64,000 nt of DNA, from contig NZ_NSDM01000012.1 of assembly GCF_030852425.1 (NCBI RefSeq), positions 62,001 to 126,000 on the forward strand, in the 5' to 3' direction. Source of the stretch: Saccharothrix longispora (GTDB taxonomy: Bacteria > Actinomycetota > Actinomycetes > Mycobacteriales > Pseudonocardiaceae). A model generated the notes under the pieces. The model saw only the letters and a list, made by a program, of their open reading frames with translations. It had not been told where the DNA came from and did no database searches. The position numbers and the translations under genes are program-made. Positions within the stretch are counted from its first letter, which is position 1; every line of letters begins with the position of its first letter. This document shows, in pieces, positions 54,945 to 62,239 of the stretch.

Positions 54945-57073
54945 TGCCGACTATCATCATGGGCAAGCTCGCCAGCAAGATCGACGGCTCGATCCGTGCC
55001 AAGGCCATGACGTTCCTGCAGAAGCTCGGTGCTGACGACACCACTCCCGGTCTGCACGTCGAACCCATCCAGAAGGCCTCCGACCCTAGGGTCCGGACCG
55101 GTCGGGTCGACGGCTCCTGGCGGGCTGTCATGTTCCGCCTCGACAGCGGCGGCGAGCGCCACTACGTCATCCACGGCATCTGGCCGCACGACGACGCGAA
55201 CGCCGTGGCGCAGCGCGTGCGGCTGAGCGTCAACCCGATCAACGGCCTGCCGCAGATCGAGGAAATCACCGTGCCGGTCGTGCCGGTCACACCCGGCACG
55301 ACGCCACCGGTGAATCAGCCGCTGTTCGCCCGCATAGGTCACGACCGCAGCGCCCTGGTCGACACCCTCGGCCTGCCCGAGGAGGTCGTTGACCAGGCCT
55401 TCGCCGCCGCTGACGAGGACGCCGTGCTCGATCTCGCGCAGCGCCATGACGGGTGGATCGGCACCATCCTGGTCGACCTTGCCGCCGGTGACACGGTGGA
55501 GGCGATCGTCGCGCGCATGCAGCTGGAGAAGGCTCCTCCGTCCGGCGACACCGATACCGACGTCCTGAACTCGTTCAAACGGCCTGCCGCGGCACTCCAG
55601 TATGCCTTCATCGGTGACCAGGAGGAGCTGCGTCGTGTCATCGAGCAGGGCGACTTCGGTGCGTGGCGGATTTTCCTGCACCCCGAGCAGCGCCGTTACG
55701 TCGAACGCAGCTACAGCGGCCCGTTCCGACTGTCCGGGGGCGCGGGCACCGGCAAGACGGTGGTGCTCGTCCACCGGGCCCGCGCGCTGGCCCGGCGCGA
55801 CCCGCAAGCCCGGATCGTGCTGACCACGTTCACCACCAACCTCGCCGAGGCGCTCGGCGACAGCCTCGCGCAGCTCGACCCGCGCATCCCTCGGACCAAG
55901 GCATTCGGCCAACCCGGCGTGCACGTCACGGGAGTGGACGCTCTCGCCTCCGCTGTGCTGCGCGGCGCGGGCAGCGGTCTGGCCACCGCCATGCGCGAGG
56001 TCCTCGGCGAGGAGCGCTCCGCACCGATCGTCCGCACTCCGGGGACCCGGTGGCGGGAGGCCATCGAGTCGACTGACACGTCGCTGCCGCACGAGCTGGT
56101 AAACGAGACGTTCCTGTCCACCGAATACGCCCACATCGTGTTGCCCAACAAAGTCCACGACGAGGCCGGTTACCTCCGGGTGCGCCGCCCCGGGCGAGGC
56201 GTGGCCCTCGACCGCGCCAAGCGCTCGGCGGTGTGGGCGCTGATCGCGGCGTACCGGGCGCAGAGCCGCATCGACGGCAGCCTCGACTTCACCGAGGCCG
56301 CTGCCGTCGCCGCCGCACACCTCGCCCATCAGGCCGAGAAGCACGCCGATCACGTCCTCGTCGACGAAGGCCAGGACCTCTCACCCAGCCACTGGCAGCT
56401 ACTGCGCTCCCTCGTCGGACAGCACCCTGACGACCTCTTCATCGCTGAGGACACGCACCAGCGCATCTACGGCACTCGGGTGGTCCTCGGCCGGTACGGC
56501 GTGGCCATCGTCGGTCGCTCGCAGCGACTCACCCTGAACTACCGCACCACCGCCCAGAACCTGCAGTACGCGATGAGCATCATCGACAACGGGCAGTACG
56601 TCGATCTCGAAGACCAGCCCGAGGCCACCGGCTATCGCTCCGCCCGCACCGGCCCCGCCCCGACCATCGAAACCGTCGACTCCCTCGGCCAGGAGTTGCA
56701 GGCCATCGTCGGCCACGTCAAAGCCTGGCTGGAGGCTGGAGACACCCCTGACACCGTAGGGGTCCTCGTCCAGGACCGCTTCCACCGCGACCGAGTGGTG
56801 ACGGCGCTGACCGAACAGGGCATCGACGCACGGGCGGTCGATCGTGAACGGCCACCCTCGGGACGGGTGCCGATCATGACCATGCACCGGGCCAAGGGCA
56901 CCGAATTTTCCAAGGTTGTGCTGGCGGCCGGTCGGCCTTCGCCCGCAGAACTGGCCCGTTTGGAAGCGCTGGAGCCCTCTGAGCGGGCCGATGCCGAGCT
57001 GCGAGCCCGATCGTTGCGCTACGTGGCGGCGACCCGCGCTCGAGACGAACTTGTGGTTGTGAGTCGTTTGTGA
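54944..57073 (+). CDS. RelE/ParE-like domain fused to a UvrD-type helicase
   Basis: About 709 residues; GTG start directly overlapping the previous TAG (GGGGAG upstream). Residues 1-110 resemble a RelE/ParE toxin fold: PGLHVEPI, DPRVRTGRVDGSWRAVMF and YVIHGIWPHDDA are the usual pattern of such domains attached to UvrD proteins. Residues about 260-700 are an SF1/UvrD-like helicase: GGAGTGKTVVLVHRA (about 263), LVDEGQDLSP (about 472), LTLNYRTT and TMHRAKGTEFSKV, ending VAATRARDELVVV. The fold could act on RNA or on DNA ends; toxicity is not shown by sequence. It closes the series and is followed by a hairpin. Confidence 0.83.
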   Translation: MPTIIMGKLASKIDGSIRAKAMTFLQKLGADDTTPGLHVEPIQKASDPRVRTGRVDGSWRAVMFRLDSGGERHYVIHGIWPHDDANAVAQRVRLSVNPINGLPQIEEITVPVVPVTPGTTPPVNQPLFARIGHDRSALVDTLGLPEEVVDQAFAAADEDAVLDLAQRHDGWIGTILVDLAAGDTVEAIVARMQLEKAPPSGDTDTDVLNSFKRPAAALQYAFIGDQEELRRVIEQGDFGAWRIFLHPEQRRYVERSYSGPFRLSGGAGTGKTVVLVHRARALARRDPQARIVLTTFTTNLAEALGDSLAQLDPRIPRTKAFGQPGVHVTGVDALASAVLRGAGSGLATAMREVLGEERSAPIVRTPGTRWREAIESTDTSLPHELVNETFLSTEYAHIVLPNKVHDEAGYLRVRRPGRGVALDRAKRSAVWALIAAYRAQSRIDGSLDFTEAAAVAAAHLAHQAEKHADHVLVDEGQDLSPSHWQLLRSLVGQHPDDLFIAEDTHQRIYGTRVVLGRYGVAIVGRSQRLTLNYRTTAQNLQYAMSIIDNGQYVDLEDQPEATGYRSARTGPAPTIETVDSLGQELQAIVGHVKAWLEAGDTPDTVGVLVQDRFHRDRVVTALTEQGIDARAVDRERPPSGRVPIMTMHRAKGTEFSKVVLAAGRPSPAELARLEALEPSERADAELRARSLRYVAATRARDELVVVSRL

Positions 57074-57110
57074 CGCCTGCACCATTGAATCGGTGTCGTT
57101 AATGCAGGCG
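57074..57110 (+). terminator. Hairpin after the last gene of the DISARM-like series
   Basis: CGCCTGCA right after the stop pairs with TGCAGGCG 21 bases on; CATT/AATG can extend it in an alternative form. No U-tract. Its position, with zero bases after the stop codon, makes a terminator or mRNA-end role likely. Confidence 0.55.
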
Positions 57111-57129
57111 CCGTGCGACAAACAAGGTC

Positions 57130-57199
57130 GAGTGTTCGACGGTTGAGTCCGGCATTGTTTCCGTCATTCATGCCACTACGCTGGAGCAGATCTGGAGCA
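57130..57199. repeat. Left copy of ~70-bp diverged direct repeat
   Basis: Shares an exact 20-nt core (GAGTGTTCGACGGTTGAGTC) with 60,957-60,976 and, 52 bases from core start, TGGAGCAGATCTGGAGCA versus TGGAGCAAATCTGGAGCA. Same spacing in both. Translated, the core reads VECSTVES in both copies, suggesting it derives from a coding tail. Brackets the HsdM/Abi pair. Confidence 0.7.
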
Positions 57200-57441
57200 G
57201 GCGGTGGAGTTGTGACGTTCAGGCTCGAGGCGCCGCAACCCACTGCGGACCGACCTCAGTGTGCAGGCGAGGACTGTAGGTGCGAACTGAACAGGTCGAT
57301 CGCGGATGGGTAGACAAGCATGCGAAGCTCATGTCGATCGCCTTGCGCTTGGTCGGTAAGTCATTTACCGGGAGCTCCACCATGTCTCCGCCAATCGCAG
57401 CTCCACGTCACCAGGTTGGGAAAGGTCAACTGACCTTTATC
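57200..57441. other. Gap between left repeat and HsdM-like gene
   Basis: About 240 bases, no gene. A 6-bp-arm palindrome CGGTAA-GTCAT-TTACCG (57,354-57,370) lies 72 bases past the HsdM-like stop on the minus strand and may serve as its terminator. Confidence 0.4.
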
Positions 57442-59712
57442 TCAACCCAATTCACGATGGTTGGCGGGGGCGGTCGCGGTGTCACTCACAACCGCGCCGG
57501 TGAGCTGGAACACGGCATCCCGTAGGCGCAGTGCCGCTGAGACTGCTCGCTGTTGTTGTTCGATGTGGATGTCGGCAGCGTCGACCGTGCCCGCGATCTC
57601 TCGTTGCACCGTCATCGGCGGCAGCGGCACCACTAGCTCTCGCATGGTGCTCGTGCTGATGTTCGGGATTGCGGTGCCGTGGGAGCGGTTTCTGATCCAC
57701 TCCTGGGCTTCGGGGGAGTTCAGGTAGTGCACGAGATATTTGGGATCGACCTCGTCGACCGACGGTCGTAGGCGAATGCGCATGCAACTTGGACCTAGGA
57801 GCCATCCGGCCTCTGTCTCTCGGACGAGTCCGTGCCGGCCGAGCGTTCCTGATCGTATGCATACAACGTCACCTGGGCGGAGTACGTACTTCGCAAGCTT
57901 GACGGCAGTCTTGGGGTCCACGGTGTCCAGGTCCTCATGGCTGAGGTAGCCGACTTTGATGTTGCGGGGCAACACAAGCCGCGTCCAGTTCTCGGTGAAG
58001 TGACCACGTGTGCGATCCACTGTGCCAGGTCCTGCCTGGACGTCGCAGATGTCGCCGAGAGGAACGTTCAGCCTCTCCTTGGAAGCATTATTGTGAAGCG
58101 TGGAAATGCGTATGGCGATGTCACGGCGGACCAAGTCCACCCGACTCGCTAGCTCGTCCAACTCTCGCTGCAAGGACTCGAACGCGGTTGACGCCGTAGC
58201 GGCAGGTGGGGCAGTTCCCTCGCTCATGTAGCGCCGAGGTTCGAGGTTGTAATTCTCCTGCTGAATCTCGGCGATGCCGACTGATCGACTGAAACCCTCG
58301 GAATCGCCGTGCTTCCATGAGTCGCCGAAGTCGTGCCAGTCGCGATAAGCTTGCACGATCTTGGTGCGAAGCTCGGTGTGTAGGATACCGCGGCCGTCTC
58401 TGTTCACCTCACCGCGAGCGGTCGTGGCGTCGATGAAGAGAATCTCTGATCTCTTCGGCTGGCTGGATTCCGGTCGTTGGAGTAGCCAGAGCGACACCGG
58501 AATCCCGGTGTTGATGAACAGGCCTGCGGGCAACGCGATGATACTCACGATCATGCCCGCATCGACCATCGCTCGTCTGATCTTGGCGTTTACTCCGCCG
58601 GTAAATGATGCGCCATTTGGCATGAGTACACCTGCGCGCCCGCCGGGCTTCAGGCGCATCACCGCGAGCTGGAGCCACGCGAAGTTGGCGTCACTCTTCG
58701 GTGGTGGGCCGAAGGGCCACGAGTTCCGCTTTGCCTCGTCGGACATTGGTAGGTTGAAAGGTGGATTAGCGAGAACGAGGTCGAACTGCTTGTCGGTGAA
58801 CGCTCCGTCCCTCGTCAGAGGGTCACCAAGCCGCACGTCCGCCTTGCTGCCGTGCAAGGCAATGTTGAACAGCGACAGCCGCTGCGACCGGTCGTTCAGC
58901 GCTTGTCCGGACACCGATGCCGCTCCCCGCTGCGCCGCAGCCACCAAGAGCTCGCCGGAACCGCACGCCGGGTCGTACACCGTGTTCGATTCACGAGGAT
59001 CGAGGACTTCGATCATGAAGTGAACCAGCGAATCAGGGGTGAAGTGACCGCCCCGACGTCCGAGATCCCGATGAAAGCTATTCAGCAAGGCATCGAAGAG
59101 AGTTTCTGGACCGACGGCTTGTAGATCGATCTGGTTAAAGAGATCGATCACCTGTAGCCACTGCTGTCCGCGGAGAGTGTCCTTGCCGTCAGGTATCAGC
59201 AGCGGAGTGCCCAGGTCGTCTGTCGGGGCGGAACGCAGCAGTCCACTCGCGTCGTTCCAGTGTCCTTGGGCGGTGACTTCCCGCCATAGTGCCGGGGCAG
59301 TGGAGCGAACGTAGAGGAGGCTCATCACGAACTCGGCAGCCGACGCTTGGTCCAGGTCGCCGCGCACCAGGTCCACGATCTGCCACAGCAGAGCAGGCGT
59401 GTCCCGAGGGACATCTGGCCGCGCCTGCGATGCCGTCGGCTGCCCAACCGGGACGGGCGCCCCACTGTTACGTCTGAACCTGTCTCCGTAGGTGGTGCCG
59501 GGAGTCTCCTCGGGTTGGAGTCCGTTGCGGGGGATCTTCCTCTGGTCGAGCCAGCGCGCGACCTCGGTGAGAGAGAACAGCTCCTGGCCGGCCACCACAA
59601 CAGGGCTAGGGAAGTCGGTGTGCCGCTTGCGCCAGTTGCTGGCCGCGCTCACACCTACTCCCGCCAGTTTCGCGATGTCGGTGAGGGGAAGCCCTTGGCC
59701 ACTCTCAGTCAT
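57442..59712 (-). CDS. HsdM-like adenine methylase fused to a half HsdS
   Basis: A 756-residue protein. The ATG has GCGAGGA upstream; an earlier TTG overlaps the abi-like stop. Order: HTH-like N-terminus (TDIAKLAGVGVSAASNW, about 11-27), helical HsdM domain, methylase motifs DPACGSGE (about 246) and NPPF (about 314), and from about 546 a single HsdS-type target domain with RLNVPLGDICDVQAG and VPLPPMTVQREIAGTVDAAD. It lacks nuclease motifs, and no HsdR gene is near, so it is a stand-alone methylase/specificity chain that may dimerise to build a full target site. The overlapping partner is an Abi/HEPN-like gene, so methylation could control or spare from that effector. Confidence 0.87.
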   Translation of the reverse strand: MTESGQGLPLTDIAKLAGVGVSAASNWRKRHTDFPSPVVVAGQELFSLTEVARWLDQRKIPRNGLQPEETPGTTYGDRFRRNSGAPVPVGQPTASQARPDVPRDTPALLWQIVDLVRGDLDQASAAEFVMSLLYVRSTAPALWREVTAQGHWNDASGLLRSAPTDDLGTPLLIPDGKDTLRGQQWLQVIDLFNQIDLQAVGPETLFDALLNSFHRDLGRRGGHFTPDSLVHFMIEVLDPRESNTVYDPACGSGELLVAAAQRGAASVSGQALNDRSQRLSLFNIALHGSKADVRLGDPLTRDGAFTDKQFDLVLANPPFNLPMSDEAKRNSWPFGPPPKSDANFAWLQLAVMRLKPGGRAGVLMPNGASFTGGVNAKIRRAMVDAGMIVSIIALPAGLFINTGIPVSLWLLQRPESSQPKRSEILFIDATTARGEVNRDGRGILHTELRTKIVQAYRDWHDFGDSWKHGDSEGFSRSVGIAEIQQENYNLEPRRYMSEGTAPPAATASTAFESLQRELDELASRVDLVRRDIAIRISTLHNNASKERLNVPLGDICDVQAGPGTVDRTRGHFTENWTRLVLPRNIKVGYLSHEDLDTVDPKTAVKLAKYVLRPGDVVCIRSGTLGRHGLVRETEAGWLLGPSCMRIRLRPSVDEVDPKYLVHYLNSPEAQEWIRNRSHGTAIPNISTSTMRELVVPLPPMTVQREIAGTVDAADIHIEQQQRAVSAALRLRDAVFQLTGAVVSDTATAPANHRELG

Positions 59713-59729
59713 GGATGCATCCTCGCTGA

Positions 59730-60359
59730 TCAACGGAGCCAGAGCACATTCGGGACCTGGTCGATCTCGCGCATGGCCTGGCTCAGACCAGACGACAAGT
59801 AGTCGTACAGCCGGTAGAGTGCAACGTGATCGGCACGCAGATCACGTTCGTTGAGCGGCGCGTAGTGCATCACGAGATTGCGTAGATTCCGCAGGTTCTC
59901 GAGCTCAGCGTAAAGGTCGTCCCTGCGTTGTCCATAGTGCGGGAACGCGCGGTGCAGGGCCGGAACCCACAGGTCGCGGTCGTATGTTTCGCTGACAAGT
60001 GAGACCCAGAAGCCGAGCGTCAGCTTGGCCACGACCTTATTGGCGTTCTGTGCTGACTTCCGAACCGAGACCTTCTCTTGCGCCTTCTTCACCAGGTTCT
60101 GGCCGTGGCCGGTGAGTGGAGCCACCGCCCACCAGTCCTCGCGACCGAACTGAGCGGCCAGTTCGCTGTGCAAAGCGTTGCGCAGGGTGATCTCGGCGAA
60201 GTGCAGCAGCGGATAAAATGCCCCGCAGACGCGGACGGTCCACACGTACAAGCGGAAGGCAGCAGCTACATCACCCCCACATGCCTCCATGTACTTGCCG
60301 AAGCGCGCATCGGAGAGCGCCTTGGGGATCCAAGCGTGCGAGTCGTTGGTAGCGGTCAT
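59730..60359 (-). CDS. Abi-family protein with HEPN-type motif
   Basis: About 209 residues from an ATG with GGGGAT five bases before it. Fits Abi/AbiF-D-type abortive infection proteins: FAEITLRNALHSEL (about 55-65) and a C-terminal ENLRNLRNLVMHYAPL in which Arg160 and His165 form the Rx4H pair of HEPN RNases. So it may cut RNA when triggered. It precedes and nearly touches the HsdM-like gene on the same strand (18-base gap or overlap, depending on the start used). The whole pair lies between two direct repeats. RNase activity is inferred from the motif only. Confidence 0.82.
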   Translation of the reverse strand: MTATNDSHAWIPKALSDARFGKYMEACGGDVAAAFRLYVWTVRVCGAFYPLLHFAEITLRNALHSELAAQFGREDWWAVAPLTGHGQNLVKKAQEKVSVRKSAQNANKVVAKLTLGFWVSLVSETYDRDLWVPALHRAFPHYGQRRDDLYAELENLRNLRNLVMHYAPLNERDLRADHVALYRLYDYLSSGLSQAMREIDQVPNVLWLR

Positions 60360-60721
60360 GGTGATCCCCCAAAATGCGCAGCACGGCAGCCCACGCCGTG
60401 GTATGGTGGTTAAGTAGGCCCCAGGTTCGCCTCTGCTTCGGCATGCCGCCTGGGGCATCGTCTTGCAACGGCACTCTGTTCAGAGTTGCCGATGACTTAA
60501 CTGCGTTGGCCCAACGATAGCCAGGCGTGGGACGTATGGCAAGTACTTACCCGTACTCTAATCTGTGAAGTCGACTCTGTACGGCGTGGTACACCACGTG
60601 TATCGGCTGGTTGCGGAGTCTGTCAATGGCTCGCCGTCGAGTCAGTTCTCCTCGATTACCGCAGCTCAGAGGGGTCTCGCGACGCTCTGAGGCTGGCTAG
60701 TTCGATCACGTGACCGGCTAG
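60360..60721. other. Promoter side of the abi-like gene
   Basis: About 360 gene-free bases. Holds a strong inverted repeat (60,418-60,456) and, at 60,580-60,605, an imperfect palindrome GTGGTACACCAC. The transcription start of the abi/hsdM pair must lie here. No gene is supported. Confidence 0.45.
60418..60456 (-). promoter_or_regulatory. Stem-loop upstream of the abi-like gene
   Basis: GCCCCAGG (60,418-60,425) pairs exactly with CCTGGGGC (60,449-60,456) across 23 bases, about 60 bases before the abi-like ATG. Could be a 5' leader hairpin or a two-half regulator site. Nothing more can be decided from the sequence. Confidence 0.4.
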
Positions 60722-60958
60722 ATGCGAGATCAGAGTGCACACCAGGACGTCTTGAAACCTGCGTCCGACCGGTCGAAGTGTGAAGTGTCAGCGGTCCCTG
60801 CACACGCAACCACCATCTACGCTCGGATGACCCATGGACTCCAGGGTCCCAGGCGAGGTGAGGACGGCGGCATGCTATGGCCGGGCCCGCAGTTGGCCGA
60901 GAGGCTGACTGCGGCGTTGCAGGTCCGGCTCAAGTTTCGCACCGTGTGTGAGGGTTGA
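60722..60958 (+). pseudogene. Possible tail of a tyrosine integrase
   Basis: An open stretch whose middle, TTIYARMTHGLQ, and end, LAERLTAALQVRLKF, resemble the last helices of actinobacterial tyrosine recombinases (the catalytic Tyr would be in IYAR). No upstream catalytic Arg/His boxes are present, so it would be a remnant. It runs directly into the right repeat copy, whose sequence in another frame reads VECSTVES and GVWSKSGATGR, which also looks like such a tail. Similarity is judged by eye; chance is possible. Confidence 0.35.
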
Positions 60959-61025
60959 GTGTTCGACGGTTGAGTCGGTGCCTGTCGCCGTTTCACACTG
61001 GGGTGTGTGGAGCAAATCTGGAGCA
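60957..61025. repeat. Right copy of ~70-bp diverged direct repeat
   Basis: Exact 20-nt core at 60,957-60,976 and an 18-nt block at 61,008-61,025 differing at one base from the left copy, 51 bases from the core start. Lies right after the possible integrase tail. Together the two copies look like attachment-site or integrase-tail relics around a 3.8-kb insert with the HsdM-like and Abi-like genes. Confidence 0.7.
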
Positions 61026-61243
61026 ACTGGCAGAGCCCGATGACGTGCGACGGCCTCGAACGGCGGTGAACGGCACCGGCTGACGTGCACGTTCTCTGTT
61101 TGCCCTGGTCAGGGAAACGGCCGGACCGCGCTGGCGGAGTGAGGCTCTGCTTCCTGTTGGCTGCACTTCTCCGCGGTCGGCGTGCATTGGCGGGTGTTGG
61201 GCGCGGTTCGTTGATGTGGTGGGGTCCGTGCGTCTCGGTTATG

Positions 61244-62164
61244 ACTGAGCCATTTTCATCGTGACGGTGCAGGTCACGGTGCGGGCTGAGCAGTGGGGAG
61301 CGTGGTGGGCGAGGCTCTCGGTAAGACAGCAGTCGACCAAGATCTGATGCCCCAACCGGGAGCCTCGCCGTGCTGTCTTACCCTGCCGCGATTCCGCTGT
61401 CCAACCGCACCCTCGTCCGCCTGGCCGATCTCATCCGCGCCGAGCGGGCACGGCGCCGGTCCCGGTGGCGGCGGCTCGATCCCGGTCGTCAAGCACTGCT
61501 CGTGCTCGCGCACCTGCGCAACGGCGACACCCACACCCGCCTCGCCGTCGGGTTCGACATCTCCTGCAGCACCGCCTGGCGCTACGTCCGTGAAGCGGTG
61601 GACCTGCTCGCCGTCCTGGCCGACGACCTCCACGCCGCCGGCGAACGGGCCGCCCGCCTGGCCTACGCGATCCTGGACGGAACCCTGGTGCCAATCGACC
61701 GCGTCGCCGACCAGAAGCCGTACTACTCGGGCAAGCACCATCGCCACGGCGTCAACGTCCAAGTCCTCGCCGATCCGGCCGGGCGGCTGGTGTGGGCCTC
61801 GGCCGCGCTGCTCGGCGCCGTCCACGATCTGACCGCGGCCCGCACCCACGGCCTCGTCGAAGTGCTGTCAGCCAACAAGGTCACCACGTTCGCCGACAAG
61901 GCGTATCAGGGCGCGGGTGGCACGGTGCGCACGCCGTTCAAGCGCCACGCCACACGCCCCCACCTGTCACGCGGGCAGAAGGCGGTCAACCGGGCCCACG
62001 CCCGCATCCGCGCACTCGGCGAACGCGCCGTCTCGCTGCTCAAGGGCTGGAAGGTACTGGCCAAGCTGCGCTGCTGCCCACGTCGGGCCACCGCGATAGT
62101 CGCGGCCATCCTGGTCCTGCACCACATCGAGACCCGTCGCCACCCAGGATGAAAAGCGTTCACT
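61244..62164 (+). mobile_element. IS5-family insertion sequence (about 920 bp)
   Basis: Imperfect ends ACTGAGCCATTTTCATC (61,244-61,260) and the complement of 62,148-62,164 (AGTGAACGCTTTTCATC) agree at 12 of 17 positions, enclosing one transposase gene. Length matches small IS5 members. No target duplication could be assigned, so exact ends are uncertain. Single copy in this window. It sits just outside the right repeat of the HsdM/Abi module. Confidence 0.72.
61370..62152 (+). CDS. IS5-family DDE transposase
   Basis: A 260-residue transposase. HTH-like N-terminus (THTRLAVGFDISCSTAWRY), then the DDE core: DGTLVPI (first Asp, about 104), YSGKHHRHGVNVQV, a TFADKAYQGAGG motif with the second Asp (about 173), and the third acid in the NRAHARIRALGERAV helix (Glu). 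No frameshift, so it looks intact; the single frame contrasts with two-frame IS5 members. The stop lies inside the right terminal repeat. Confidence 0.92.
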   Translation: MLSYPAAIPLSNRTLVRLADLIRAERARRRSRWRRLDPGRQALLVLAHLRNGDTHTRLAVGFDISCSTAWRYVREAVDLLAVLADDLHAAGERAARLAYAILDGTLVPIDRVADQKPYYSGKHHRHGVNVQVLADPAGRLVWASAALLGAVHDLTAARTHGLVEVLSANKVTTFADKAYQGAGGTVRTPFKRHATRPHLSRGQKAVNRAHARIRALGERAVSLLKGWKVLAKLRCCPRRATAIVAAILVLHHIETRRHPG

Positions 62165-62239
62165 GCAGCGCGCGGATTGTCTGGCTGACCGGACCCGGTA
62201 GGTGTGCTGAACCGCGCATCCCAATCTGCGGGGCGGTGG

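Noticed and set aside
57442..60359. Complete type I restriction system
   Set aside because: No HsdR-like nuclease/translocase gene is adjacent, and HsdS is only a half-size domain fused to HsdM.
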